NCBI RefSeq assembly: GCF_000241305.1 | Contig: NZ_BAEH01000124.1 | Coordinates: forward strand, 1 to 41,335 | Source of the DNA: Gordonia effusa NBRC 100432 | GTDB lineage: Bacteria; Actinomycetota; Actinomycetes; Mycobacteriales; Mycobacteriaceae | Length of the DNA stretch: 41,335 nt | Direction: 5' to 3' | Shown here: positions 32,131 through 40,892 of the stretch, piece by piece | Layout: each line of letters opens with the position of its first letter | How positions within the stretch are numbered: position 1 is the stretch's first letter | Made by a program: the position numbers and the translations under genes | The notes under the pieces: generated by a model | Seen by the model: only the letters and a program-made list of their open reading frames with translations | Told to the model about the DNA's origin: nothing | Databases searched by the model: none

Positions 32131-33531
32131 ATGACCGAGCTGGCTACCGATGTGCACGCCCGACGTTCTGGCCTGATTCTTGCCGTTCTCTCCCTGGCGG
32201 CGTTCATGGCGAGTCTGGACGTTTTCATCGTAAACGTCGCCTTCGACGGCATCGGCATTGACTTTCACGGCGTCCCGCTGTCGAAGCTGTCGTGGGTACT
32301 CAACGCCTACACGATCATTTACGCGGCACTGCTCGTTCCGGCCGGGCGTATCGTCGATCGTTATGGCCGAAAGGCCGGCTTTCTCATCGGATTAACCATC
32401 TTCACCGTGGCGAGTGCGGCGTGTGCGGCGGCCCAGGGAATCTGGTGGCTCGTGGCATTCCGGGCGATCCAGGCCGTCGGAGCGGCCATCCTCACTCCGG
32501 CAAGTCTCGGACTCGTCGTCGCGGCGATGCCAGCGGCAACCCGTGCGCGGTCGGTTCGGATCTGGGCAGCGGTCGGCGCGTCAGCGGCAGCGCTGGGACC
32601 GGCCGTTGGCGGCTTGCTGGTCGAGGCTTCGTGGCGCTGGGTGTTTCTGGTCAATATTCCAGTCGGTGCCCTCGCGATTGCCGCCGGAATACTCTTACTG
32701 CCGCGTTCGCGCAATGAAGAGGCCGACGAGCTGCCAGACCTCCTCGGCGCGGCGCTACTGGCGATAGCGATAGGATCGCTGACCCTGGGCCTAGTTGAGG
32801 GGCCGACCTGGGGTTGGGGTGACCAACGTATCGTCTTCGCCTGGATCGTGACCGTGGCCGGGCTGGTGGGATTCGTGATCAGTTCGGCTCGGCATCGCGA
32901 ACCGGTCATCGACCCGGCGTTGTTACGGGTACGAGCTTTCTCCTTTGCCAACATCACCGCATTGCTCTTCTCGATACCGTTCGCCGGCGCACTCCTGGCG
33001 AATATCCTTTGGATGCAACAGGTATGGGGGTATTCGGCGATCAAGACCGGCTTCGCGGTCTCGCCGGGACCCTTGCTGGTGCCGGTATTCGCAGCAGTTG
33101 GGCATCGACTCGCCGCCCGGCTCCCTATCGGGGTGGTCGTCTCGGCCGGCTGTGCGCTATTCGGCCTCGGTGGTGTGCTCATCTCATTGTCGATGTCGGA
33201 AACTCCGGCCTACGCGACCGCCGTGCTTCCGGGCTGGCTGATCGGCGGGGCCGGTGTCGGTCTGGCGTTGCCCGCCATCCTGTCGTCGGCGACCGCGGAT
33301 CTGCCTGCGGCACAGTCGGCTACCGGTAGTGCCGTAGTCAATATGAGTCGTCAGATCGGCATGGCACTCGGAGTCAGCATCCTGGTCGCGGTGCTGGGCA
33401 GCCCGGTCGGATACGACGCCGCACACCTGGTGTTCCAGCACGCGTGGTGGGTATTGGCAGTAGTCGCGGCCGCCGGGGCGGTCACGGCCCTCGGAATGTC
33501 CCCGAAACAGCCTGTGCCGCAAACCTTGTGA
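32131..33531 (+). CDS. MFS transporter, DHA2 type
   Basis: A 466-residue, 14-helix drug:proton antiporter-like protein. Helix 1 carries LDVFIVNVAFDGIG (motif D1-like), motif A is GRIVDRYGRKAGFLIG, helix 4 has FRAIQAVGAAILTPASLGLV and helix 5 has the antiporter motif GASAAALGPAVGGLL. GGAGGG lies just before the tandem TTG-ATG start; ATG 32131 is taken. It diverges from hxlR, which presumably represses it. This is the second DHA2 pump of the window. A hairpin with a T-run follows at 33564. Confidence 0.92.
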   Translation: MTELATDVHARRSGLILAVLSLAAFMASLDVFIVNVAFDGIGIDFHGVPLSKLSWVLNAYTIIYAALLVPAGRIVDRYGRKAGFLIGLTIFTVASAACAAAQGIWWLVAFRAIQAVGAAILTPASLGLVVAAMPAATRARSVRIWAAVGASAAALGPAVGGLLVEASWRWVFLVNIPVGALAIAAGILLLPRSRNEEADELPDLLGAALLAIAIGSLTLGLVEGPTWGWGDQRIVFAWIVTVAGLVGFVISSARHREPVIDPALLRVRAFSFANITALLFSIPFAGALLANILWMQQVWGYSAIKTGFAVSPGPLLVPVFAAVGHRLAARLPIGVVVSAGCALFGLGGVLISLSMSETPAYATAVLPGWLIGGAGVGLALPAILSSATADLPAAQSATGSAVVNMSRQIGMALGVSILVAVLGSPVGYDAAHLVFQHAWWVLAVVAAAGAVTALGMSPKQPVPQTL

Positions 33532-33563
33532 GCGTCGTGGGCCGACTGCCGCGCTGCTGTTGA

Positions 33564-33587
33564 AACCTCCTCGCTAGGAAGGTTTTC
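33564..33587 (+). terminator. probable intrinsic terminator after the MFS gene
   Basis: AACCTCCT, a CGCT loop and AGGAAGGTT form a hairpin with one bulge, followed by TTTT. It sits 33 bases after the MFS stop and abuts the end of the convergent SDR gene, so it may end transcription from the plus strand. Confidence 0.5.
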
Positions 33588-34435
33588 TACGTCCGATCGT
33601 CGTCGATGGTGTGCTCGTACTCGGCTCGTGAGTCCGAATCCTTCACGGCGGCAACCTGATTGGGGACGGTGCGGCGCAATACCTCATCGCGCAGGCGTTG
33701 CGGCAGAATGCCGGTAACCGCCACCAACGGCCCGACCGATGACGGTACCCACACCTGAAAACGGCGTCGTCCGATGGTGTCGATCACAGCATCGGCGATA
33801 TCGGAGGGCGCCAGACGTCGAACCGATCCGGCGGATGTGCCGACAGCCAGTTCGGTTTCCACGACAGTCGGCATCACCACCGAAAGGGTTACGCCACTAC
33901 CGCGCAGCTCTTCCCGCACTCCGGTGAGATAGCCCAGGACGCCGTGTTTGGAAGCGGCATAAGTGGATTCGCCGGGAGGTGCCAGCCGAGACGCGGCCGA
34001 TGCGATGGTGATGATCTGGCCGCGGCCGCGCGCTCGCATCGCCGGGGCGGCCAGTCGAACACCTCTGATTACTCCGAGGAGATTGACGGCGATCACCTTC
34101 TCCGCGGCCTTCGCGGGCTCGGCGTCGAATGGTCCGACCCACATGACACCCGCGTTGTTGATCAGAATGTCGATCGGTCCGAGGTCGGCAGTGACGGAGG
34201 CTAGAAACGCTTCGAACGATTGCTCGTCGGTCACGTCCAACGGGTATTGCCGAACCGCGTCGACTGCCGCCAGTGGGCTCGTCGACGCTTCCACCCCGAC
34301 ATCTCCGATGGCGACTCGCGCACCGCGGTCAGCCAATTCCGTCGCGATTGCCTGGCCGATACCGCGCGCTCCACCGGTGACAGCGACCACCGCGCCGGCG
34401 ATATGTCGTGACCGTTTGCTTCGTCGAATTCGCAC
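33587..34435 (-). CDS. short-chain dehydrogenase/reductase
   Basis: A classical SDR of about 282 residues. The cofactor loop is VTGGARGIGQAIA, Asp after strand 2 (IGDVGVE) suggests NAD(H), NNAGVMWVGPF is present, and the catalytic triad is TIASAASRLAPPGESTYAASKHGVL. The frame remains open to a TTG at 34504. I set the start at GTG 34435, the first conventional start before the Rossmann fold; the longer form would pass through the Zur box of the divergent gene. The intergenic space then holds both promoters. No functional link to zinc is evident. Confidence 0.87.
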   Translation of the reverse strand: MRIRRSKRSRHIAGAVVAVTGGARGIGQAIATELADRGARVAIGDVGVEASTSPLAAVDAVRQYPLDVTDEQSFEAFLASVTADLGPIDILINNAGVMWVGPFDAEPAKAAEKVIAVNLLGVIRGVRLAAPAMRARGRGQIITIASAASRLAPPGESTYAASKHGVLGYLTGVREELRGSGVTLSVVMPTVVETELAVGTSAGSVRRLAPSDIADAVIDTIGRRRFQVWVPSSVGPLVAVTGILPQRLRDEVLRRTVPNQVAAVKDSDSRAEYEHTIDDDRT

Positions 34436-34494
34436 GGTGTCTATGGTCCGCGCCGAATCGAGGAGGACGCAAACCGGGCTCCGCGTTTCATTCC

Positions 34495-34517
34495 TTAATG
34501 ACAATGGTTATCATTAA
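34495..34517. promoter_or_regulatory. predicted Zur operator before the COG0523 GTPase gene
   Basis: A 23-bp palindrome centred at 34506 with ends TTAATGA and TCATTAA; 9 of 11 arm positions pair. It ends four bases before the ATG of the COG0523 gene, so transcription is probably leaderless or nearly so and repression would be by occlusion. It matches the site at 15433-15455 at 20 of 23 positions. COG0523 genes are recurrent Zur targets, including in actinobacteria, which favours Zur over an iron Fur. Confidence 0.8.
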
Positions 34518-34520
34518 TGG

Positions 34521-35675
34521 ATGACCGCGCCCACGCTTCCTGTAACCGTCCTGTCCGGCTTCCTCGGTGCCGGGAAGACGACCATGCTCAATCACATCCT
34601 CGCCAACCGGGAAGGGCTGAAGATCGCCGTCATTGTCAACGACATGAGTGAGGTCAACATCGACGCCGCGCTTGTCGATCTCGGCGGGTTTGACCGAACC
34701 GAGGAAAAGCTCGTCGAACTGACCAACGGATGTATCTGCTGCACCTTGCGCGAGGACTTGCATGAGGCCGTCGGAAGCATTGCGGCACAGACTGATTCGT
34801 CGGGCAACCAACGTTTCGACTACCTAGTCATCGAATCGACCGGCATATCGGAACCGATGCCGGTAGCAGCGACCTTCGACTGGGAATTCGATGACGGCAC
34901 GCGGCGGCTCGGCGACGTCGCGCGCCTGGACACCATGGTCACACTCGTGGACTGCTCGACGTTCCTGTCGGAGGTCGTGCGTGGCGATGGGCTCGCTGAG
35001 CGCGACCTCGCGGCCGGCGAAGGTGATCAACGTTCGATCTCCGATCTCCTCGTCGACCAGGTTGAGTTCGCCGACGTGGTGGTGCTCACCAAGACCGACC
35101 TTGTCTCCGACTCGGTACGCGGGGCCGTCGAGGCGATGGTGCGGCGGCTCAATCCGCGGGCGCGTCTTGTCGCCGCCGTCCAGGGCGACATTCGAGTCGC
35201 GGAGGTCGTCGGCACCGGGCGGTTCGACCACGATGCCGCGGCGTCGATCGCGGGCTGGGACGACGAGGTACTCGGCAACGGACATATTCCAGAGACCGAG
35301 GAGTACTCGATCTCGTCGCTCACCTATCGCAGCAATCGGCCGTTCCACGCCCAGCGGCTCAGTGACTCGCTGGCCGAACTCGGATCTATCTTGCGAAGCA
35401 AGGGCTTCTGCTGGATCGCGAGTCGCCCGGAGTACGCGGCGGTGTGGTCGCAGGCGGGGCCAAACCTAACCATCGAGCCCGCTGCCTACTGGTCACAACT
35501 ATCCGGTGAACCGACGCAGGAGTTGGTCTTCATCGGTGCGCGACTCGATCACGATCGGGTGCGAACCTTGCTCGACGCCGCGACCCTGACCGACAGCGAG
35601 TTCGCGGCCGGCCCGGCGCTGTGGACGACGTTCGCCGATCCGTTGCCGGGCTGGTCGGTTCCGCATCCCCATTGA
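34521..35675 (+). CDS. COG0523/CobW-family GTP-binding zinc metallochaperone
   Basis: A 384-residue G3E GTPase. Walker A is GFLGAGKTT (residues 13-21), the metal-binding CxCC motif is GCICC (C71, C73, C74), Walker B-like is [10 protein letters not shown], and the base-recognition motif is LTKTDL. The C-terminal CobW domain contains [19 protein letters not shown]. Zur-controlled family members (ZigA, YciC/ZagA, mycobacterial relatives) deliver zinc to key enzymes under starvation. The Zur-type palindrome directly before its start supports that. It marks the left limit of the A/T-richer region that extends to the tRNA gene. Confidence 0.93.
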   Translation: MTAPTLPVTVLSGFLGAGKTTMLNHILANREGLKIAVIVNDMSEVNIDAALVDLGGFDRTEEKLVELTNGCICCTLREDLHEAVGSIAAQTDSSGNQRFDYLVIESTGISEPMPVAATFDWEFDDGTRRLGDVARLDTMVTLVDCSTFLSEVVRGDGLAERDLAAGEGDQRSISDLLVDQVEFADVVVLTKTDLVSDSVRGAVEAMVRRLNPRARLVAAVQGDIRVAEVVGTGRFDHDAAASIAGWDDEVLGNGHIPETEEYSISSLTYRSNRPFHAQRLSDSLAELGSILRSKGFCWIASRPEYAAVWSQAGPNLTIEPAAYWSQLSGEPTQELVFIGARLDHDRVRTLLDAATLTDSEFAAGPALWTTFADPLPGWSVPHPH

Positions 35676-36368
35676 TCGGGGGGTGGGTTGCGTTTGTCGC
35701 CCTGGTTTCGGGACGCGCCAGCTACGTCGCCGCGACCCCACTACCTTCACAGTCAAGAATCTTAACGGGGTCGCTTCAGAAACCCGCAAAGCAGTCGCCG
35801 TATATAACGCGGGTTACGAATTGCCAGCACATTTTGGCGGTCAGCTTTGCACTCAACTCGCCGTCTAGCCCCTTTTGGAGCCCTCACACAGACTCGGTGG
35901 CAACTCGAGACCCCACGTGGGGCCAAATAGCAATTGTTCTTTGTGGGACTCGAAATCTCAAGCTCCTCAATGCAGCTCTGGAATAGGGCCGCGAATATCC
36001 ACGCAATAGTCCCGGGGGCTCAGAAATAGCGCGTCATTTGTGAAATTGGCACAGAACGAGCTAGCTGCACTTGCCAGACGAGAGTTCGGACGCGAACACG
36101 CACTGCCAGGGCCGGCATCGCTCCAGTGGCGGGTCGTTCTTTCAAACACTCAGGTCTCCAGAATCAACTTCTCTCGCCAGTTCCGGAAATCTTAGTCCAG
36201 TTAGAGATATTGACCAGAATGTTCGGTACTTCCGAATTTGCGCGAGAGATCATTTTCGAAACGTGCGAACATAATAAATGTCTAAGATCTGCGGAGTCAG
36301 GCAACGGCACGGCACACATCAGGTGTATCTTTACGTACCATGCCTTGCAAACTATGAGAGGATCGATA
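35676..36368. other. A/T-richer gene-poor region at the left edge of the putative island
   Basis: In this 693-base stretch I see no convincing gene. Base composition shifts: 36241-36300 has only 26 G+C in 60. It holds a perfect 12-bp palindrome CCCCACGTGGGG (35911-35922) and a 51-residue GTG frame at 36040-36195 (opening KLAQNELAALARREFGREH) that is protein-like in its first half but lacks a ribosome-binding site. Several stop-riddled frames suggest decayed sequence. The last ~70 bases contain the promoter and AGAGGA ribosome-binding site of the next gene. Confidence 0.5.
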
Positions 36369-37244
36369 ATGTTCGATGCTGCCGGCATTTCCTTGCACCC
36401 GTTGCGGTGGCAATGGACTGCGACCAAGTACTCAATGCACGGCTTAATTAGCGCTGCGTGGCTCTTCATCGCAGCAGTCATTGCCGCTAGCCTTTGGTAC
36501 GTAAGCCCCTACTCGTTACCCGGTGATCTCGCAGTATGGGCAGTTTGGTTACCAGTACAGCTCGCCATCCTCGTTGTCCAAGTGTCATGCCTTACACTCC
36601 AGATTACTTACACGACCATGCTCGCCACGAGTGTTCCCGTCGTCAATTCGGAAGGCCAGCGCCTTCGCTGGCGCCAGCAGATTGCCGAAATCTTAGCAAC
36701 GCGCGACTGCCACCTTCTGGTCGTTGCATACCTAGGGATGTGCGCCGGGGCATATCTATTGGGCCATGCCCCGAACATGGCGCTCCTGGTAGGCGCTCTA
36801 ATACCTCTGACTGCCTCGTTGGCGGCATTTCGAGGATTGTTGGACAGCGTTCGCTCCGCTGAACCCGCTGCTGGTCGACCGGCCCTCGACGACCCCGCCG
36901 TCGGTAGCGCGTACCTCTTGCCGCCGAGCAGTTTCATCAGACGTTACGGTCGATTCTGGTACGACCCCGCCCAGCTCCAGACGGTCGCGACGGCGCGGGC
37001 GTACGCCTCTTTAGTTTCACAGCAACGTTTCAACATCATTTTTGTCAATGCTTCGGCCATGACCCTGATCTCGCTGCTAACTCTGATCCCATTGGACAGT
37101 AGCGGCCCGCTCCTTGTGCTCCGCCCCGCACTTCTAATCAGTACCTGCGCCGTTCTGCCCGTTGCTGCGGACCGCCTTGCAAGACTCCGAGAGCTGGGAG
37201 ACCTCTACATCGACCGCATAGCGGAAATGGAAGATGGCCTCTAG
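36369..37244 (+). CDS. unrecognised six-helix membrane protein
   Basis: About 291 residues. I recognise no family. Hydrophobic segments lie roughly at residues 26-46, 55-78, 112-131, 133-152, 224-243 and 249-268, arranged as three hairpins. A soluble loop of about 70 residues between helices 4 and 5 contains RRYGRFWYDPAQLQTVATAR. The frame is open from 36126, but ATG 36369 is preceded by AGAGGA at good spacing and begins shortly before the first helix. It is the first gene of the A/T-richer block and is followed on the same strand by a second membrane-anchored protein after 241 bases. A role in defence or toxin action is possible from location only. Confidence 0.65.
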   Translation: MFDAAGISLHPLRWQWTATKYSMHGLISAAWLFIAAVIAASLWYVSPYSLPGDLAVWAVWLPVQLAILVVQVSCLTLQITYTTMLATSVPVVNSEGQRLRWRQQIAEILATRDCHLLVVAYLGMCAGAYLLGHAPNMALLVGALIPLTASLAAFRGLLDSVRSAEPAAGRPALDDPAVGSAYLLPPSSFIRRYGRFWYDPAQLQTVATARAYASLVSQQRFNIIFVNASAMTLISLLTLIPLDSSGPLLVLRPALLISTCAVLPVAADRLARLRELGDLYIDRIAEMEDGL

Positions 37245-37485
37245 AATGTGACATTCTGTCAATACGGCGCGACGGGACGCGGACAAAAATAGGCTCGAGA
37301 CATCGTAGCCGAGCTTTATCGTGTACGAAGTGGCCAGTTCGCGGCACCGTCAAGTTTGCCAGCCGAAGTAGTTTATGAAGATCAAGAGTAGCTTGCCGCG
37401 TGATGTGCGCTCGCGCCGGTAGTATCCCTCTACCGGAGTGTCGTCAGTGCATTTAATTGGCGCTGTGTTGAAAGGATGTTGCTGG

Positions 37486-38325
37486 ATGGCTTCAGCTGGA
37501 CTTGCGATTCCAATCATCGCATCAACGTTTGTAGTTCTGACGACACTGCTCGCGATCAGTAAATGGCTTACCCAGCGTTGGCAGGGCACCGTCGGCGCCC
37601 GTCGGAGGCAGAGTTACATTCTGAACCAGCTGGTTTGCGGTGCGACAGCACAATCAGTCAACGCGCTCCTCGGAGAGCCAAAGTTCATCCGGAAGATTGA
37701 CAATCGTTTCGAACGTACCTTCCGCCTTGACGGTGCGTGGGTTACCGTCGAATTCGAGGAAAACCCAGAAAATGGCGCGCCCGTCGTAGCCTTCTCGATC
37801 ACGGTCACCGATCGTCGTCACTGGTTTGATACCGGCATATTGACTGGGGGATTTCTCGACATCCGACTTGGGGAGGACACAGCCATCGGTTGCCCAGAAT
37901 CACAGAGCGAGTGGCTCTGGTTTGGAGCGAGTCGCGGTCCCGGGTATCTGCGCCACCACTACTTCGGCAACCCGGGCGGCTATCAAAACTATTGGCTATC
38001 ACATAATGATGCTGGGTGCGGCGATTTCGCGTCGTACAGTGTTGGATTTAAGACCGGTCAGTATTCGACCCATGACAACAAACCGAGCGTTCCGCCGAAC
38101 TATCAAGATATAGTCACCGCGGTGACAGTCAACACACTGACTGTGCTGGGTCCCATGCGTGCCCCTAACGTGGAAGAACAGTTCTTTCAGCGCGATATGC
38201 TCGGCGTCGAGCGGACGGTGGTCCGCCTCGATCGATCCAGTCGTCCCTCCAAGCGCCAAATCAGCTCTCGTCTCGGGTTGCACCCGGTTGTGCGATTCCT
38301 GCCGATCAAGAACACAGGTAGATAG
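37486..38325 (+). CDS. unrecognised protein with one N-terminal membrane anchor (ETEC_3214-like?)
   Basis: About 279 residues. One N-terminal helix (GLAIPIIASTFVVLTTLLAISKWL), a basic stretch and a C-terminal soluble domain of ~240 residues follow. The segment VNALLGEPKFIRKI ... RTFRLDGAWVTVEFEE is vaguely like proteins annotated with an ETEC_3214 domain, which I cannot confirm. The domain is aromatic-rich (ASRGPGYLRHHYFGNPGGYQNYW). The frame opens at GTG 37438; I chose ATG 37486, with AAAGGA ten bases upstream, because it puts the anchor at the extreme N-terminus. G+C is lower than in the core genes. Confidence 0.6.
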   Translation: MASAGLAIPIIASTFVVLTTLLAISKWLTQRWQGTVGARRRQSYILNQLVCGATAQSVNALLGEPKFIRKIDNRFERTFRLDGAWVTVEFEENPENGAPVVAFSITVTDRRHWFDTGILTGGFLDIRLGEDTAIGCPESQSEWLWFGASRGPGYLRHHYFGNPGGYQNYWLSHNDAGCGDFASYSVGFKTGQYSTHDNKPSVPPNYQDIVTAVTVNTLTVLGPMRAPNVEEQFFQRDMLGVERTVVRLDRSSRPSKRQISSRLGLHPVVRFLPIKNTGR

Positions 38326-39088
38326 CCAGACAAAGTCGACTATGTGACGAGCAGTTGGCCTGGCTGATCAACTTCGACAAACCAGAGACGAGATCGCGTG
38401 GCGGCGAGCAATGGAAGTAGGAGTCTCGAGACTTGCTCGATTGCAGCGCACTCGTCGGAGTCTTCGGGCCGCTGAGCTTGTTGATTGAAAACGGTGGCCA
38501 TAACCGCGCCATCCCACTCGAATTGAATATTGGAATATGGCCGTAATCGTGGTCAAAGTAGTCGATCGGCATGGGCGAGATTACTGCGACCGACGTCTCA
38601 CAACACCCTAAAAACCTGCTTGTACAGCCATCTCGCGCCGAAGATCTATAGCTTTGATCCTGTTCAGCTCGTTCTCCATGAGTGGAAGCTCTCCATTATC
38701 GGCGCTGCGCCGATTCTCTCCAAAGACCATCCATCCTCCAGAGGAACGCGCAAATCTTGAGAGTTTTCACATGTTGACCATAGGTAGGGTGGGGCCGTCG
38801 ATGCCGAGACACGAGCTGAAATTCCATTGCTAGGCGCGCCCGAGATGAAGCGGCAGCGGGTTGACTGTCTCAGCGTGATCGCGGGCATGACGATAATGGG
38901 ATTCGAGTTCGACAATGAGTGATTGAACGCCGCATCTTGGCGGCTGAACAAGTTCGCGAAGGACACCCCAAGTGTACCGAGATTCCGACTTTGCCTCGCG
39001 ACCGCGACGATTGGGTCCCCGCGCGTCCCACGTACCGCGTCAAGTCAGCGGGCGTCTGCCCGGAACGGAATGCGGGCAGCTTCGACTG
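38326..39088. other. gene-poor stretch with decayed reading frames
   Basis: In 763 bases I find no intact gene. Two protein-like pieces stand out. A minus-strand frame ends at TAG 38340 (see the separate entry), and a plus-strand frame at 38788-38922 (VDAETRAEIPLLGAPEMKRQ, then VDCLSVIAGMTIMGFEFDNE) has no start codon after the in-frame stop that precedes it. Both look like C-terminal remnants, as expected in a decaying island. Confidence 0.4.
38340..38572 (-). pseudogene. short protein-coding frame interrupted by a frameshift
   Basis: Reading from ATG 38572, the frame gives MPIDYFDHDYGHI. At about 38530 the sensible reading moves to a neighbouring frame and continues SNIQFEWDGAVMATVFNQQ, DECAAIEQVSRLLLPLLAAT and RSRLWFVEVDQPGQLLVT to TAG at 38342-38340. 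One lost base near GGCCATATTCC would explain the switch. Joined, the two parts make an ~80-residue acidic protein with no recognised family. It could be a genuine pseudogene, a sequencing error or, less likely, programmed frameshifting. Confidence 0.32.
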
Positions 39089-39619
39089 CTATCCCTGACG
39101 TCGACCGCGATCCCGCAATTTGTTGTCGTCGCGGATGCGGCGGAGTAGCGCCACGCGCCGAGTGTGCCGACGATAGATCCCAACGAGGGTGATCGTCCCA
39201 AGGATCGAGTACAGCGCGAGCCCCAGGATCAGGGCGAGTATGAAGTACATGAGTGTTTCGGAAAGTGGCCGGTAGACGATGAACGTGATGAGCGAACTAG
39301 CACTGGTAACGAGCGCCACGATTGTCACGATCGCGAAAGGCCGCTGCGACCGGGACTCGTCTGGGTCAGGCAGTCGGACGAGTTCGCCATAGTCCTCCCT
39401 CCCGAGGAGTTCTCCGAGGTTACGCATCACGACGAAAGCACCAACGCCTATCGTGATGCCCCCTGCTACCCCAGCAACGAGTATTCCATCGAGGTTCACC
39501 AGCTCGCGACGTGTGACCAGGCAACTGACAAGAAATGCCGCCGAGGTGAGCAGTGCCGCGCAGAGGTCCCACTGATGCAGCAGTCGCTTCGTGATCGGCA
39601 CGCTATCCGGCGACGTCAT
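39089..39619 (-). CDS. unrecognised four-helix membrane protein, second gene of a pair
   Basis: About 176 residues. Four hydrophobic segments (around 18-36, 45-65, 95-117 and 122-146) form two hairpins separated by a charged loop (GELVRLPDPDESRSQRPF), and the C-terminus is strongly basic (RRHTRRVALLRRIRDDNKLRDRGRR). No family recognised. ATG 39619 lies 17 bases inside the end of the preceding gene in another frame, so the two are co-translated. A small multi-helix membrane protein coupled to a larger soluble one is the usual shape of membrane-effector modules, but this is only an architectural hint. Confidence 0.6.
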   Translation of the reverse strand: MTSPDSVPITKRLLHQWDLCAALLTSAAFLVSCLVTRRELVNLDGILVAGVAGGITIGVGAFVVMRNLGELLGREDYGELVRLPDPDESRSQRPFAIVTIVALVTSASSLITFIVYRPLSETLMYFILALILGLALYSILGTITLVGIYRRHTRRVALLRRIRDDNKLRDRGRRQG

Positions 39620-40508
39620 CTTGGTCGTCCGGGGGTAGGGCCTGGGTTCCAGCCGGAAGCGGGGCCACGGCAGCACGCTGCAGCTCGGCGATTCCGGCTG
39701 CGGGTTCCGGCCCCTGAGAATTAAACCGTGCGAGCGCGCGCCCGGGCGCCCGTTTGAGCTTTCGCCACTTAGACTCCTGGCCCGCACCGTCGATGCCCGT
39801 GATCGTCGCGCGACCGTAGTTGCGCATCACATGGTCAAGAGCCTGCCGGTAGAGATCTGAGTCGTCATCGACAGCGTCGCCCTCGGCCTTGCCCGCAAGC
39901 CTCAAGTACTCAAGTTTCGTGCCCTCAATGAAGCTCTCGATCAGGTCGTCGTCGCCGTAATGCGGATTGGGGCGTTCGAGAGTGAAGTCGAAGCTCTCGA
40001 TCTGCTGGAAGTTCTTACGCCACTCGCCGTAATCAATCTCGGACGAGAGTTCGGCGACCTTCCACTCGAAGACCAGTCCCGGGGCTGAGTTCATCAACTT
40101 GGCGAACACCTTCAGGAAAGTTCGTTCAGCGACCTGACCGGTTAGCACCTGGTAGCTCAGTCGACCCGTCTGCGCCAGGAAGAAGGGAATGGCAACGCCG
40201 GCCGAAGCTTCGCCCTCAACGAAGTCTCCGATGCTCGGATCGAAGTCGAGCGTATTAATCTCGCCCTCCCGGACGAAGCCGATTCGGCCGAAGTAGCCGG
40301 CGTTAGTGGTATCGAGGATCGTCGAGAGGAACCAGTCACGGTTGTAGTGTGAGACCGAGAGAGGGGCGCTCCACGTCGAACGGACTGCATCTTCTACTGT
40401 CGCGGGTGCATGGAGGCCGTAGGTCTCGACCTGGGCGACTCCCAGCGTGTGGGCGTATGCGCGTGCAGTCGGGTTGTTTTCGGCCGCGCCGAAGGCATCG
40501 TCGTTCAC
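39603..40508 (-). CDS. unrecognised soluble protein, first gene of a pair near tRNA-Leu
   Basis: A 301-residue protein without membrane segments and without a family I can name. It has well-ordered alternating hydrophobic and polar segments (AGYFGRIGFVREGEINTL, ASAGVAIPFFLAQTGRLSYQ, FLKVFAKLMNSAPGLVFEWK) and ESFDFTLERPNPHYGDDDLIE followed by LIESFIEGTKLEYLRLAG, which look like a real folded protein. A Pro/Ala-rich linker ends it. The start is GTG 40508 without a good ribosome-binding site, so the N-terminus is uncertain. It overlaps the membrane-protein gene by 17 bp and is the island gene nearest the tRNA. Confidence 0.65.
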   Translation of the reverse strand: MNDDAFGAAENNPTARAYAHTLGVAQVETYGLHAPATVEDAVRSTWSAPLSVSHYNRDWFLSTILDTTNAGYFGRIGFVREGEINTLDFDPSIGDFVEGEASAGVAIPFFLAQTGRLSYQVLTGQVAERTFLKVFAKLMNSAPGLVFEWKVAELSSEIDYGEWRKNFQQIESFDFTLERPNPHYGDDDLIESFIEGTKLEYLRLAGKAEGDAVDDDSDLYRQALDHVMRNYGRATITGIDGAGQESKWRKLKRAPGRALARFNSQGPEPAAGIAELQRAAVAPLPAGTQALPPDDQDDVAG

Positions 40509-40892
40509 GCAGGAGGCCTGCCATCGTTGCGCTTCATTGTACGAATGCTACGGCGGACCGCTGCGAACGCTAGCACTTTCGAGCAGTCGGCCAGAACGCT
40601 GCACCACACGTCGGAAAAGAGCGCAGAAGTGGCACCTCCCGGCATGCCAGAGAACTGTGTTGATCTCGAACAAGTCGGATAAACTCCGTGACCAGCGAAA
40701 TTTCAAGCTCGAAATTGCGTTAGTACCCGTGCTCGCCTTGATAGCGAGCGCGGCGCTAACGGAAGGGCTTGAGCGGGGCCGATAACAAACCAGCCCAGGG
40801 TCGGGTTATCCCGCGTCGACCTGACAGCTACCCAAAGGCCGCAAATATGCAGCCTGACCTCCATGTACCGATTTCGAGCGAACCGCTCACTG
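40509..40892. other. non-coding region between the island genes and tRNA-Leu
   Basis: No gene can be supported in these 384 bases. There is one inverted repeat, AATTTC-AAGCTC-GAAATT (40699-40716). I looked for an integrase gene or a second copy of the tRNA 3' end here and near 35.7 kb and saw neither. Confidence 0.45.

Noticed and set aside
35645..35670. Weak hairpin (ATCCCC...GGGGGGT) at the end of the COG0523 gene as terminator
   Set aside because: The stem is short and no T-run follows, so an intrinsic terminator is not supported.
36040..36195. 51-residue GTG frame (KLAQNELAALARREFGREH...) in the left edge of the A/T-richer block
   Set aside because: The first half looks helical and protein-like, but there is no ribosome-binding site, the C-terminal half is nondescript, and no family is recognised; mentioned only in the gap entry.
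35676..40892. Integrase gene or duplicated tRNA-Leu 3' end as proof of an integrative element
   Set aside because: I compared the tRNA 3' sequence by eye with the area near 35.7 kb and elsewhere in the block and found no copy, and no frame with tyrosine- or serine-recombinase motifs.
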